From assembly GCA_022824225.1 (NCBI GenBank), contig JAJEAH010000028.1, positions 1 through 64,000 on the forward strand: a DNA stretch of 64,000 nt. Reading direction: 5' to 3'. Source of the stretch: Chloroflexota bacterium. GTDB lineage: Bacteria; Chloroflexota; UBA11872; VXOZ01. The notes under the pieces were generated by a model. That model saw only the letters and a list, made by a program, of their open reading frames with translations, was not told the origin of the DNA and ran no database searches. The position numbers and the translations under genes were made by a program. Below, in pieces: positions 33,846 to 45,324 of this stretch (position 1 is its first letter; every line of letters begins with the position of its first letter).

Positions 33846-36296
33846 GTGCAATCGCATGCCCGACTTGTCATCATTGGCGCCGGAATTGTGGGCTGCAGCG
33901 TCGCCTATCATCTTGCGCAACGCGGGTGGCAAGACATCGTGGTCATAGACCAGGGCCCGCTATTCGATACCGGCGGTTCCACCTCCCACGCCCCCGGTCT
34001 GGTATTCCAGACCAACGCGTCCAAGCTCATGACCACGCTGGCCAAAGACACGGTCGCGCTCTTTGACGGGCTGGAGCTGGACGGCGAGCCCTGCTGGTAT
34101 GGGGTAGGCAGCCTGGAAGTTGCGTACACGCCGGAGCGCTGGCAAGACCTGCACCGCAAGCGGGGCTTTGCCCTGTCGTATGGCCTAGAGTCCCGGTTGA
34201 TCTCGCCTCAAGAGGCCTGTGACCTATCGCCGCTGCTCGACCCCAGCGTCATACACGGCGCGTACTACGTGCCCAGCGACGGCATAGCCAAGCCCGTGCG
34301 CGCATGCGCGGCGATGGCCCGCTACGCCCAAGCGCACGGCGTGGCTTTCCATGGCATTACGACGGTCACCGACACTGTGGTGGAAGGAGGGCGCGTACGG
34401 GGAGTGGAAACAACCGCGGGGTACATCGCTGCCGAACAAGTCCTCATCTGCGCCGGCATCTGGGGGCCGCGCGTGGGCCGCATGGCCGGGGTTTCCATAC
34501 CGCTCCAACCGCTGCAACACCAATATACGTTGACCGCGCCACTGCCCGCGTTTCAGGGCGAGACCCGTGAAGTGGCTCAGCCGATCGTGCGGCACCAGGA
34601 CTACGCCTTATACTTCCGGCAGCAGGGCGACCGCCTTGGCATCGGCTCGTATAAGCACGAGCCGCTGCCGGTTGCGGCGGACGACATCCTGAGCCCGGCC
34701 GCGGCCCCGCGTGCCCCGGCAATGGTGGACTTCACGCCTGAGCATTTCGCGATCGCCCATGGGGCTGTCTGCGAGCTGTTACCGGCACTCCGGGGCGTTG
34801 AAATCGTGGATGGCTTCAACGGCATGTTTTCGTTCTCCCCGGACGGTCAGCCGATTCTGGGCGAGTCCCCACAGGTGGATGGACTCTGGATTGCCGAGGC
34901 GGTCTGGATCACCCATGGCGGCGGCGTCGGTAACGTTGTGGCTGAGTGGATGGATGAAGGCGCCACGCGGCTCGATCTGCGCGAGGCTGACTACGACCGC
35001 TTTGCGGCCCACGTGCACACGCCGGCGTATATCCGGGCTCGCGGAGAGCAGCAATACCGCGAAGTGTACGACATCATCCACCCCTTGCAACAGATGGAGC
35101 AGCCGCGCAACCTGCGACGCAGCCCGTTCCAGCCGCGCCTGGAAGCCCTGGGCGCCGTCTTCTTCGAGAGCGCGGGCTGGGAGCGGCCCCAGTGGCTCGA
35201 GAGCAACCGAGACCTCGTAGCAAACGGCGCCGCGCCTGATCGCTCCGGCTGGGAGGCCCAGCACTGGAGCCCAATTCAAGCGGGAGAGCACCGGGCGACC
35301 CGCGAGCGGGTGGCACTGTACGACGTCTCGGCCTTCACCAAGTTGGAAGTCAATGGGCCCGGAGCCGTGGACTTTCTGCAATCCGTCAGCGCCAACCAGG
35401 TCGACCGTCCGGTGGGCAAGGTCGTGTATACAGCCATGCTCAATCAAAACGGCGGCATCCAGTGCGATTTGACGCTTACGCGTCTGGATCGTGACCGTTT
35501 TCTCGTGCTCACCGGCGGGGCGAGCGGCGCCCGGGACCTGCGCTGGCTGCGCGATCATGCGCCCAAAGACGGTTCCGTGACCATCACCGACGTAACGTCT
35601 GAGTTCTCCGGCATCGGCCTATGGGGGCCGCGCGCCCGCGACGTGCTGCGACAGGTATGCGCAGAGGACGTGTCGAATAGCGCATTTCCGTACTTCGCCA
35701 GCAAGCCACTTGCCATCGGCGCCGCGCCGGCCCGCGCGCTGCGCGTCTCCTACGTCGGTGAATTGGGATGGGAAATCTATGTGCCTACCGAATTCGGCCT
35801 CGGCGTTTGGGACGCCCTATGGGAGGCCGGTCAGTCACTCGGAATGATTGCCGCGGGCGGTGGCGCATTTGATTCCCTGCGCCTTGAGAAGGGCTACCGG
35901 CTCTGGGGCGCGGACATCCATACCGAGTATAGTCCCTACGAAGCCGGCTTGGGCTGGGCGGTCAAGCTCAACAAAGGCGACTTTGTCGGGCGTGAGGCGC
36001 TCATGCGCCAGCGCGAGGCTGGCATATCGCGGCGGCTCTGTTGCCTTGTCATGGTCGATCCTCAGCACGTGGTAATGGGCAAGGAACCCATTCTCGCTGG
36101 CGACCGCGTGCTGGGCTACGTGACGAGCGCCAACTTTGGCTACAGTGTCGGGCGGAGCATTGCGTATGGCTACCTGCCGCTGGAGTTTGCGGAATCCGGC
36201 ACGGAGGTGACGATCGAGTACTTTGGCCGCCGGTACGTGGCCACGGTAACGGATGAGCCCCTCTATGATCCGAGACACGCCAAGCTGCGCGGCTAA
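33846..36296 (+). CDS. Dimethylglycine/sarcosine dehydrogenase-like FAD protein with GcvT domain
   Basis: The protein has 816 residues. The N-terminal DAO-type FAD domain begins LVIIGAGIVGCS (8-18), and GGSTSHAPG contains His48 at the position that binds FAD covalently in dimethylglycine dehydrogenase. FSPDGQPILGE and WITHGGGVGN close the flavin domain. The C-terminal half (from about residue 430) is a GcvT-like folate domain with VALYDVSAFTKLEVNGPGA, GELGWEIYVP and RLEKGYRLWGADI. The enzyme would demethylate an N-methyl glycine and pass the carbon to tetrahydrofolate. GTG 33846 follows AGAGGAA. It could instead act on another tertiary amine. Confidence 0.88.
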   Translation: MQSHARLVIIGAGIVGCSVAYHLAQRGWQDIVVIDQGPLFDTGGSTSHAPGLVFQTNASKLMTTLAKDTVALFDGLELDGEPCWYGVGSLEVAYTPERWQDLHRKRGFALSYGLESRLISPQEACDLSPLLDPSVIHGAYYVPSDGIAKPVRACAAMARYAQAHGVAFHGITTVTDTVVEGGRVRGVETTAGYIAAEQVLICAGIWGPRVGRMAGVSIPLQPLQHQYTLTAPLPAFQGETREVAQPIVRHQDYALYFRQQGDRLGIGSYKHEPLPVAADDILSPAAAPRAPAMVDFTPEHFAIAHGAVCELLPALRGVEIVDGFNGMFSFSPDGQPILGESPQVDGLWIAEAVWITHGGGVGNVVAEWMDEGATRLDLREADYDRFAAHVHTPAYIRARGEQQYREVYDIIHPLQQMEQPRNLRRSPFQPRLEALGAVFFESAGWERPQWLESNRDLVANGAAPDRSGWEAQHWSPIQAGEHRATRERVALYDVSAFTKLEVNGPGAVDFLQSVSANQVDRPVGKVVYTAMLNQNGGIQCDLTLTRLDRDRFLVLTGGASGARDLRWLRDHAPKDGSVTITDVTSEFSGIGLWGPRARDVLRQVCAEDVSNSAFPYFASKPLAIGAAPARALRVSYVGELGWEIYVPTEFGLGVWDALWEAGQSLGMIAAGGGAFDSLRLEKGYRLWGADIHTEYSPYEAGLGWAVKLNKGDFVGREALMRQREAGISRRLCCLVMVDPQHVVMGKEPILAGDRVLGYVTSANFGYSVGRSIAYGYLPLEFAESGTEVTIEYFGRRYVATVTDEPLYDPRHAKLRG

Positions 36297-36600
36297 GGTG
36301 AATGATCTGCAAGGGGTTGCCGTAGAAGTGGTGAAGGAGAGAGTCTGCACGGCGCTTTCCACGGTCAGCGCGTTCGGCAAGCGCAGCTTGTGATTGTGGG
36401 GCCTAGGATGTGTTGGCATTTTGCCGTTGTTCCCGCGAATGCTCGCCCTCGTGCGGGGGCGCGGGGTTCATCGTCACGCTGCGCCAGACTGTCCTTCTAC
36501 GAGGGCTAGCAAGTGACCTTACGCGCAAGTATTGTCTTTGTCACTTGCTTGTTCTGTTGCTCTGCGGAGCACGGCGACCGGGAATCCCGCACAAACGCAT

Positions 36601-36715
36601 TAGATTCCTCGCTGCACTCGGAATGACAAGAACCCTCGCTGCACTCGGAATGACATGAGTCCTCGCTGCACTTGGAATGACATGAACCCTTGCTGCACTT
36701 GGAATGACATGAAGT
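36601..36715. repeat. 28-bp tandem array, reverse orientation of family B, in the 36297-36831 spacer
   Basis: Four copies of CCTCGCTGCACTCGGAATGA or CCTTGCTGCACTTGGAATGA follow each other at about 28-base steps. Read on the minus strand they match GTCATTCCAAGTGCAGC. The unit resembles the right end of family B at 33.4 kb. The rest of the spacer holds two hairpins after groEL. Confidence 0.75.
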
Positions 36716-36770
36716 GTCAATACTGGCTAGTGTGATACAGGCGGTGCTACCGCTGGCGATGGACAAGCGA

Positions 36771-36800
36771 AAGGGGGCTCCCCCAACGGAGAGCCCCCTT
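36771..36800 (-). terminator. groEL terminator hairpin
   Basis: A perfect 10-bp stem AAGGGGGCTC/GAGCCCCCTT encloses a 10-base loop, 32 bases beyond the groEL stop. On the minus strand it is followed by TCGCTTGTCC, so the T-run is short. A second perfect 7-bp stem, GATCTCA/TGAGATC with a 4-base loop (36805-36822), lies between it and the stop. Confidence 0.7.
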
Positions 36801-36831
36801 CTCTGATCTCAGTGTTGAGATCCGGAATGCT

Positions 36832-38466
<1,635 letters not shown>

Positions 38467-38533
38467 TGGCGTAGAATTCTCCTTTTGCTGGTTACACCAA
38501 TTACACCGAGCTCTGTGCTGCGGTGTTAAATCA

Positions 38534-38562
38534 ATTATAGTGTTCTCGTGCGGAGCAGTCAA
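38534..38562 (-). promoter_or_regulatory. groEL promoter
   Basis: On the minus strand TTGACT (38562-38557), a 17-base spacer and TATAAT (38539-38534) form a near-consensus sigma-70 promoter. The predicted start near 38527 gives a 60-base leader. The 355-base gap 38467-38821 holds no other feature I can support. Confidence 0.82.
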
Positions 38563-38821
38563 GTCATTTTGTGCAGTTCGCTATCACCATCGCGTAGTTG
38601 CGCTTTTCCGGAGTGTAGTTTAAAGAATGGATTGTGTAGCTGAAAGGCCTTGGAATGTAGTTGAGTGCGCTTGCCGCGTGAGTGGATAACGCGGCGCACG
38701 GCCGGTGGGCCATGGGTGTGAACTTCCGCTCCGGTTTCACGGTATCATTCAGCAAGGCGGATTCTCCTGCCGGGTACGAAGCGAGCCCCCGAAACCGGCG
38801 GCTCAGAGAGGCGAAACCACG

Positions 38822-39712
38822 ATGTCACTCCGATTGACCCTACTTGGCACCGGCACACCTACTCCTTCATTGGAGCGCGCCGGCGCCGGCTTCTTGGTGG
38901 AATACAACGACGAAGCACTCCTATTCGATTGCGGGCCGGCAACAGTGCACCGCCTGCTGGCGGCGGGAGTCCCGCCGACGCGGGTCACCCACCTGTGCTT
39001 GACCCACCTGCACTACGATCACTGCATGGAATACGGCTACCTGGTGTTGAACCGCTGGGACCAAGGCGCGGGCCGCATTCCGGAATTGCAGGTGTACGGA
39101 CCGGCGGGCACTGCCCGAATGACGCGCCTGTTGTTCAGCGAGGATGGCGTCTTTCAAGCCGATCTGGCGGGCCGTACCCAACACCCGGGCAGTCACTTCG
39201 TCTACGAACACCGCGGCGGCACGCTTCCCCGCATTCGGCCTTGCCCGCAGGTGCGGGAACTTGCCGGTGGAGCGGAGGTTGCCGGCACCGGCTGGCAGAT
39301 GCAGGTGGCCGACATGGTGCACTGCCAGCCGTATCTCAATTCAATCGCCTACCGCTGGGAGTGCCCCGACGGCAGCATCGTGGTGACCGGCGACACCGCC
39401 CCCAACGCGCAGCTTGTGGCCCTGGCGCGGGACGCGAACGTCTTGCTGCACATGTGTCACTTTCTCAATGACGTCGAGACGGACCCCCGCATCACTACGT
39501 CGTGTTCGGGTCACCTGGATGCCGCCCAGACTGCCCGGGAGGCAGGCGTGGACACCTTGGTGCTCATCCACTTGACCGAGCAGATCACGCAGCCGGGCAT
39601 CCGCGAGCGCATGGTCGCGGAGGCGGCCGCGGAATTTGGGGGCGCGGTCATTCTCGGCGAAGACTTGATGGAGGCGCCGCTGGGCGCAATTCAGCCTGAA
39701 CCAATCCTCTAG
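38822..39712 (+). CDS. Metallo-beta-lactamase-fold hydrolase (RNase Z-like)
   Basis: This 296-residue two-metal hydrolase begins LTLLGTGTPTPSLERAG, the RNase Z/ElaC-type opening. LTHLHYDHCMEYGYLV carries the HxHxDH motif (residues 61-66), HCQPYLNSIAYR and VTGDT supply later ligands, and CSGHLDAAQTAREAGVDTLVLIHLTE completes the fold. The exosite arm of true RNase Z is not obvious, so it may act on phosphodiesters or other small esters. The start is ATG 38822. It is divergent from groEL. Confidence 0.84.
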   Translation: MSLRLTLLGTGTPTPSLERAGAGFLVEYNDEALLFDCGPATVHRLLAAGVPPTRVTHLCLTHLHYDHCMEYGYLVLNRWDQGAGRIPELQVYGPAGTARMTRLLFSEDGVFQADLAGRTQHPGSHFVYEHRGGTLPRIRPCPQVRELAGGAEVAGTGWQMQVADMVHCQPYLNSIAYRWECPDGSIVVTGDTAPNAQLVALARDANVLLHMCHFLNDVETDPRITTSCSGHLDAAQTAREAGVDTLVLIHLTEQITQPGIRERMVAEAAAEFGGAVILGEDLMEAPLGAIQPEPIL

Positions 39713-39881
39713 GCCGGCAATTGCAGCCGCCGGATGGGCCCGTCATACGTGGGCGCGCGCTCTCCGATTCGCCGGACCAGAGGTCTAGACAGAAGAAACG
39801 TCTCCTAGGCAGACTGCCTATACATGTGGCGGTTTGAGAAGCCTATGGAGCATAGAGTTTGGGTAAGGAAGGCGAGGCACC

Positions 39882-41024
39882 GTGGCTGAGCATTTCGATA
39901 CGATCGTGGTGGGCGTGGGCGGCATGGGCAGCGCCGCCGTTCACCACCTGGCGCAGCGAGGCGAGAAAGTCCTCGGGCTGGAACGATATGACATACCCCA
40001 CGAAATGGGATCATCCCACGGCGTAACGAGAGTAATCCGGCTGACGTATTTCGAGCACCCCTCCTACGTGCCGTTGCTGGCCCGGGCCTACGGGCTGTGG
40101 CGGGAACTGGAACAGGCGGCTGGGGAGCAGTTACTGTACATAACCGGTTCGATCGATGCCGGTTTACCGGAGTCTTTCGTGTTCAAGGGATCGCTGAGTT
40201 CCTGCGCCGAGCACGACCTGGCGCACGATGTATTGACGAGCGCGGAACTCACGCAACGCTTTCCCGGATTCAACCTGCCAGAGGAGATGATGGCCGTTTT
40301 GCAGCCGGACGGCGGGTTCGTGCTGCCCGAGCGCTGCATCGTGCATCACGTGCAGCAAGCGCAGGCCGCTGGGGCCGAGGTGCGGGCGCGGGAACCGGTG
40401 GTGTCCTGGCAGGCTGACCGCGGCAGCGTGACCGTGCGCACGCCGCGAAGCACGTACCAGGCGGCGCGCCTGGTCTTCAGCGCCGGCGCGTGGAGTAGCG
40501 GTCTGTTGCCGCCGTTGGGCGAGAATGCCGTGCCGGAACGCCAGGTGATGGGGTGGTTCCAACCGGCGCAGCCGGAGCACTTTGCCCTGGGGCGCTTTCC
40601 CGTCTTCAACTTCCTCGTGCCGGAGGGGCACTACTACGGCTTTCCCGTCTACGGGATTCCGGGCTTCAAGATTGGGAAGTACCATCACCTGCGGCAGGAT
40701 ACCGAACCGGATGGCGTGGACCGGGCGTGCCATCCTGAAGACGAGGCGGCGCTGCGCGCCGGAGCGCATACGTATCTCACCGGCGGCATGGGCTCGACCC
40801 TGGCGCTCAAGACCTGCATGTTCACCAATACACCCGATGGGCACTTCATCATGGACCGCCATCCTGAGCACGAGAACGTGGTGATCGCGGCGGGATTCTC
40901 AGGTCACGGCTTCAAGTTCTGTAGCGTTGTGGGCGAGATTCTGGCGGACTTGGCGCTGGGTGGCGAGACCCAACACGATGTTGGGATGTTTGGCCTCGAC
41001 CGATTTGCGGAGAGACAAGACTAG
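39882..41024 (+). CDS. Sarcosine oxidase / N-methyl-amino-acid oxidase (SolA-like)
   Basis: This is a 380-residue monomeric FAD oxidase that removes N-methyl groups from sarcosine or N-methyl amino acids, giving formaldehyde and H2O2. The Rossmann motif GVGGMGS (11-17) is followed by LERYDIPHEMGSSHG, typical of the MSOX family. KTCMFTNTPDGHFIMD contains Cys312, which matches the Cys that links FAD covalently. AAGFSGHGFKF closes the site. Start GTG 39882. With the dehydrogenase at 33846 and methyltransferase at 32094 it could complete a betaine-to-glycine route. Confidence 0.88.
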   Translation: MAEHFDTIVVGVGGMGSAAVHHLAQRGEKVLGLERYDIPHEMGSSHGVTRVIRLTYFEHPSYVPLLARAYGLWRELEQAAGEQLLYITGSIDAGLPESFVFKGSLSSCAEHDLAHDVLTSAELTQRFPGFNLPEEMMAVLQPDGGFVLPERCIVHHVQQAQAAGAEVRAREPVVSWQADRGSVTVRTPRSTYQAARLVFSAGAWSSGLLPPLGENAVPERQVMGWFQPAQPEHFALGRFPVFNFLVPEGHYYGFPVYGIPGFKIGKYHHLRQDTEPDGVDRACHPEDEAALRAGAHTYLTGGMGSTLALKTCMFTNTPDGHFIMDRHPEHENVVIAAGFSGHGFKFCSVVGEILADLALGGETQHDVGMFGLDRFAERQD

Positions 41025-41222
41025 TCCGGCCCCGAACGGACAGTTTTGCCATAGAGACGGAGGCTGGGTGACGCGCCCGTTCATGATTCGACTAGCTCAG
41101 CACCAACGGTGGGACGGGCCCAGCAGGCACGGCGCGAACAGTGCGACCGCTTTGCATAGACGAGTTTGACTTGCTATGAATGGGCTACATCTCGGTCAAC
41201 CGCGAGCGGGCTTCTCGCCTTT

Positions 41223-41251
41223 CCGTTCGTCCTGAGCTTGTCGAAGGGCGG
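41223..41251 (-). repeat. Solitary family A repeat
   Basis: CCGTTCGTCCTGAGCTTGTC followed by GAAGGGCGG reads on the minus strand as CTTCGACAAGCTCAGGACGA, a solitary relative of the 58-bp array unit. It lies just downstream of the enolase-superfamily gene's stop. Confidence 0.7.
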
Positions 41252-41252
41252 G

Positions 41253-42443
41253 CTATCGCGGTCCGTACTGGGCCACTACTGCTTCGTCTACCTCAATACC
41301 CAATCCCGGCCGCTGTGGAATGAGGACGGTCCCGTCGTCTTCTAAAGTAAAGGGCTCGCGCAGCAACGTGTCCCGCAGCGGGTTGGGATTGCGATCGAAT
41401 TCCAGCATCGGCTCATTCTGAGCCGGTAGCGGGTTCGCCGAGTGCGGGCTGGGCGGCAGTGAGGCGATGAAATGCAGCGCGGCAGCCAGCGCGATGCCGG
41501 AGCCCCAGACGTGGGGAAATACCTGAACGCCAAACGTGCGGGCGAGCGCGGCGATCTTGACCGCCTCGGATATGCCGCCGGTGCCGCAGATGTCCGGTTG
41601 CGCGATGTCGATGCAGCCATCGAGCATGAGGTCGCGGAAGCCGTAACACGTATGTTCGCACTCTCCGGCCGCGATGGCGAGATCGAGGGTTTCGGCAACC
41701 TGGCGGTACCCCCGGCGGTCTTCGGGGATCACCGGTTCCTCGAACCACAGCGTATCTTCCTCTTCCAGGCCGCGCCCCACGGCAATGGCAATGTGGGGAG
41801 GATAGGCATGATTGGCGTCCACCATGTAGGGAAAACGTTCGCCTGTGGGCGCGCAGGCGTCCAGCGCCCGCCGCGCCGCTTTCACACGGGCGAGGTCTTC
41901 TGCCACCGAAAGCAGTCCGACTTTGATCTTGAGAGCGCGAAATCCCGTGGCGACGTGTCTCTCAACCTCGGCTGCCAGCAGCCCGGTATCAGCCCATTTC
42001 TCCGGTCCGCCTTTGTAGTAGCCACCCGTGGCATACGCTTGCACCCGGTCGCGATACGCGCCGCCCAGCAGCGTGTGAACCGGCTGCTGGAGCGCCTGAC
42101 CGGCGATGTCCCAGCACGCGATGTCCACGCCGCTGATTGCCTCCACGGCGGTGCCTTGCCGGCTCCAGTCGCGAATATGCGCGTAGAGCTTCTGCCAGAT
42201 CACGTCCGTGTGCAGCGGATTCATGCCGGTGATGCGGGGCGTAAGAACATGATCGATCATGGCCGCCACGGGCTCCGGCGCGCCCCACAGGCCCGCTTCT
42301 CCCCAACCGACGAGACCGGCGTCCGTTTCAATGCGCACGAGGCAACTGCTGCGTTCTGAGAAGGACTCCTGTGACGCGTAGAATCTTTCCTGGTCGGCTA
42401 GCGGACTCTTCAGCACGTAACTGCGTACGTCAACGATTTTCAT
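41253..42443 (-). CDS. Mandelate racemase/muconate lactonizing enzyme family protein
   Basis: This is an enolase-superfamily enzyme of 396 residues, usually an acid-sugar dehydratase or racemase. Catalytic Lys residues are in LKIKVG (Lys172, Lys174). Mg ligands are MVDANHAY (Asp209), FEEPV (Glu235) and GECEHT (Glu261). The Asp284 and His311 (FPHVWGSG) dyad is also present, so both general-base faces are intact. DGTVLIPQRPGLGIEVDE is the usual C-terminal closing segment. Start ATG 42443. The nearby cupin is a possible partner, but the substrate is unknown. Confidence 0.9.
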   Translation of the reverse strand: MKIVDVRSYVLKSPLADQERFYASQESFSERSSCLVRIETDAGLVGWGEAGLWGAPEPVAAMIDHVLTPRITGMNPLHTDVIWQKLYAHIRDWSRQGTAVEAISGVDIACWDIAGQALQQPVHTLLGGAYRDRVQAYATGGYYKGGPEKWADTGLLAAEVERHVATGFRALKIKVGLLSVAEDLARVKAARRALDACAPTGERFPYMVDANHAYPPHIAIAVGRGLEEEDTLWFEEPVIPEDRRGYRQVAETLDLAIAAGECEHTCYGFRDLMLDGCIDIAQPDICGTGGISEAVKIAALARTFGVQVFPHVWGSGIALAAALHFIASLPPSPHSANPLPAQNEPMLEFDRNPNPLRDTLLREPFTLEDDGTVLIPQRPGLGIEVDEAVVAQYGPR

Positions 42444-42632
42444 TTGTCTGTTTCCTTAGAGAGCGGGAGTGACACGTAAGGTGGTGTGGATTTCGGTGGT
42501 CAGCTCTGTTATTTGCTGCCGGTAGTTGGCCTTCCCGGCTGTGCTGGCGGCCAGGGCAGCAAGACTAGCCCAAAAACGCGAGACGGCATCTCTGCAATTG
42601 CGCCATCACACCGGGAGGTGCGCTCCGGCGGT

Positions 42633-42998
42633 CTACAACTCTCCTGCTGGCGCGCCCCAGATCAGGAGCAACTTCAGCGTCACGTCGCCGGTGTTGCGAA
42701 AGCCGTGGTCAACCCCGGGCGGGGCCATGACGGCGTCTCCCGGCCGGACCGGCAGTTCTTGTCCGTCCATCCACATGACCCCCTGACCCGCGATGAAGTA
42801 GTAAAACTCCTCCAGCGTGTCGTCGCCGTCGTGGATATGGGATCCCTCGCTTGCGCCTGGCGGCAGTTCCCATATTTCGACGCGGACGGGCAGCCGCGTG
42901 GCATCCCGGAAGAACCTCCGGCGCGTGATCACGCCTTCGCCTTCGTGGATGGCGGGCGCGTCTACCACGTCCGCCGCTTCGTTCTGCTTCCATGCCAT
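42633..42998 (-). CDS. Small cupin-domain protein
   Basis: This is a single-domain cupin of 121 residues. Metal-binding motif 1 is GSHIHDGDDTLEEFYYFIAG and motif 2 is PPGVDHGFRN. One His-x-His pair, a Glu and a later His are the likely ligands. Such proteins range from isomerases to dioxygenases to ligand sensors; no function can be fixed. It is on the same strand as the enolase-superfamily gene, with a 189-base gap between them. Start ATG 42998. Confidence 0.82.
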   Translation of the reverse strand: MAWKQNEAADVVDAPAIHEGEGVITRRRFFRDATRLPVRVEIWELPPGASEGSHIHDGDDTLEEFYYFIAGQGVMWMDGQELPVRPGDAVMAPPGVDHGFRNTGDVTLKLLLIWGAPAGEL

Positions 42999-43267
42999 GC
43001 CGCACCTCCGAGCCTACTGGTTTGGGCTCCAGTATAGCGCGCCCTATGCCTCAGATGTGGCGTTGCTGACGTCCCCAACCTACGCATAGCGGTGACTCTG
43101 GTATTCTTGATCTAGTTCTGGTGAGAAGCGCCGATGATTGGCTTGGTGGGGCTCGTCTGCGTAGTGAGACCGGATACATGGCGGCGCTCTTGTCTTGCTC
43201 GGGTAATGATCGACATCACACGGATCGCCTGCGGCCGTTAGAGAGGGCGCACAGAAAATGGATTGCA

Positions 43268-44581
43268 GTGAGTCGCGGTCGTAAGTTACGGGAAAGCCCT
43301 CCGGTAGAGGTGGACCTCACCGGCATGGCGCATCGCGGACCGGCGGTAGGCCGCATCGACGGGCAGGTGGTCTTCGCGTTCTATGGCATACCCGGTGAGC
43401 GGGTGAACGTACAACTGGAGCGCCGGCGCAAGAAATTCTTGCACGCACACGTCGTAGAGGTGCTTGAAGCCTCGCCTGACCGCACGGAACCGCATTGCCC
43501 CTACTATGGCTCGTGCGGCGGCTGCCAGTGGCAGCATATAGACTATGCGGCCCAGGTGCGCCTCAAGCAGCAGGTTGTGGAAGAGCATTTTGCGCGGATT
43601 GGGAAGCAGCCGGTTGCCATTGACGCCGTGCACACGCCCCGCACACCTTGGGAGTATCGCTACGGCTGTGAGATCGCTCTCTCACGTGAAGCGGGCTTTC
43701 GTCAGCGCGGCAGCCGCCGTGTTGTTGAGATAGAACGGTGCGAAATCAGCCATCCGCTCATTTCCAAGTTGCTGGCAACGCTCAATGAGATGATCCGCGA
43801 CGGCCGCATTCCCGACCTGTGGGGCAGAAACTGGGTGGAGACTCGCGTCATTCCGCGAGGCGGCACTGCAACGTTAGCGCTCATTCTGGAAGGCGTCCGC
43901 AACGTAGACCTAGCGGCGGAACCGCAACTGCGCGCCGTGTTGGAAGCCCTTGCCTCCATTCCGGAGGCCGAAAGCGTCTCGTATCGTACGCCAAGCGGTC
44001 AGGTGGAGCCCTTCGCCGGGGCTAAGATGGTGGGTGTCGAGATCATGGGCAAGACAATCCGGTTTCCGCCCGGGGCGTTCTTTCAGGCGAGCGTGGAGAT
44101 GCTGCCCACTGCCATCGCGCGCATGCGTGCCCTGGCGGCGGTCAAGCCCGATGAGACCGTGCTCGACCTCTACTGCGGCGTCGGCATCTTCGGACTTTTC
44201 ATGGCCGAGCACGCGGGACACGTCATCGGCATCGAGGTGGACACCCAGGCGGTGGGCGCGGCGCAAGGGACCGCGACGGATTGGGGTCTGGAGAATATCG
44301 AGTTTTGGGGTCTTCCCGCGGAGAAGGTAACGGCAAGCTTACCCGCGGCGGACGTGGCGGTCGTCGATCCGCCCCGCACCGGACTGGACCCGCGCGTGCT
44401 CCGCGCCGTGGCCGGCAGCGCGCCGAGCCGCATAGTCTATCTTTCCTGCGAACCTTCCACCCTGGCGCGCGATGCCGCACTGCTGCGAGCGGAGGGATAC
44501 CGCATCGACCGTTTGGAACTCTTTGATTTCTTTCCGCAGACCTATCATATTGAGACTCTATCGCTCTTTCGCCGCATCTAG
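43268..44581 (+). CDS. TrmA/RumA-family RNA (uracil-5-)-methyltransferase
   Basis: The enzyme uses S-adenosylmethionine to methylate C5 of a uridine in 23S rRNA or tRNA. It has an N-terminal TRAM domain from about residue 12 (VEVDLTGMAHRG). The 4Fe-4S Cys set is CPYYGSCGGC (Cys77, Cys83, Cys86) plus Cys157. The SAM motif is LDLYCGVGIFGLFMAEHA, then VDPPRTGLDP, and the nucleophilic Cys394 lies in YLSCEPSTLARD. The start is uncertain. GTG 43268 sits just before the TRAM domain; longer in-frame starts at 43178 or 43121 add an unconserved tail. RlmD-like or RlmC-like specificity cannot be told. Confidence 0.88.
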   Translation: MSRGRKLRESPPVEVDLTGMAHRGPAVGRIDGQVVFAFYGIPGERVNVQLERRRKKFLHAHVVEVLEASPDRTEPHCPYYGSCGGCQWQHIDYAAQVRLKQQVVEEHFARIGKQPVAIDAVHTPRTPWEYRYGCEIALSREAGFRQRGSRRVVEIERCEISHPLISKLLATLNEMIRDGRIPDLWGRNWVETRVIPRGGTATLALILEGVRNVDLAAEPQLRAVLEALASIPEAESVSYRTPSGQVEPFAGAKMVGVEIMGKTIRFPPGAFFQASVEMLPTAIARMRALAAVKPDETVLDLYCGVGIFGLFMAEHAGHVIGIEVDTQAVGAAQGTATDWGLENIEFWGLPAEKVTASLPAADVAVVDPPRTGLDPRVLRAVAGSAPSRIVYLSCEPSTLARDAALLRAEGYRIDRLELFDFFPQTYHIETLSLFRRI

Positions 44582-44642
44582 GGATTGTGTAGAAGCGCGC
44601 TCCGCTTGAGCCAAGGCGAATTCACATCTGGGAACTACCACC

Positions 44643-45317
44643 ATGGCGAACGGTACGGTCGGAAAGGCACGCCGGCGCGCTGGGCCTATCGTTGGCATTA
44701 CCGGGAACATCGGCGCCGGTAAGAGCACCGTGGCGCAAATGCTGGCTGAGTGCGGCGTGCACGCTATCGACGCCGACCGTGTGGTGCATGGCCTCTACGA
44801 CGATCCCGACGGCCTGCTGGCGCGAGCTATCGCCGAGGAGTTTGGTGCGGCAATGCTGGCGGCAGACGGCGCGGTGGACCGTGCCGCTTTGGGCCAGGCC
44901 GTATTTGCCAACGCGCAAGCCTTGGCGAAACTGGAACGGCTCGTGCACCCGGTGGTGGTGGCGGAAATCGAGCGAGTGGTGCAGGCGGTGGCGCCGGCTA
45001 CTCCTATCGCCATCGAGGCCATCAAGCTCATCGAAAGCGACCTGGTATCATTGCCTGACGCGATCTGGCTGGTGGTGGCAGAACCGGCGGCCCAACTGCG
45101 CCGCTTGCGGGAGCGAGGGATGTCTGACGAGGCGGCGAAACGAAGATTGGCGGTGCAGGCGCCGCCGCAGGCAAGGATTGCACACCTGCGGCGGCAGCGC
45201 GGCCCGTCCGTGCCAGTCGTGACCATCGAGAACACGGGCTCAATCGCCGCGCTGCGCGCGCAGGTGCGCAAAGCATGGCAGGACACGCAAGCGATGCTGC
45301 GTAAGGACATGAGGTAA
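44643..45317 (+). CDS. coaE: Dephospho-CoA kinase
   Basis: This is the last step of coenzyme A synthesis, phosphorylating the 3'-OH of dephospho-CoA with ATP. The 224-residue protein has the P-loop GNIGAGKST (21-29), then DADRVVH and LARAIAEEFG as in CoaE. AEPAAQLRRLRERG and the lid Arg residues also follow the family pattern. An N-terminal basic tail precedes the first strand. The start is ATG 44643. It lies 61 bases after the RNA methyltransferase and seven before the membrane gene, suggesting a shared transcript. Confidence 0.93.
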   Translation: MANGTVGKARRRAGPIVGITGNIGAGKSTVAQMLAECGVHAIDADRVVHGLYDDPDGLLARAIAEEFGAAMLAADGAVDRAALGQAVFANAQALAKLERLVHPVVVAEIERVVQAVAPATPIAIEAIKLIESDLVSLPDAIWLVVAEPAAQLRRLRERGMSDEAAKRRLAVQAPPQARIAHLRRQRGPSVPVVTIENTGSIAALRAQVRKAWQDTQAMLRKDMR

Positions 45318-45324
45318 GAAAGCT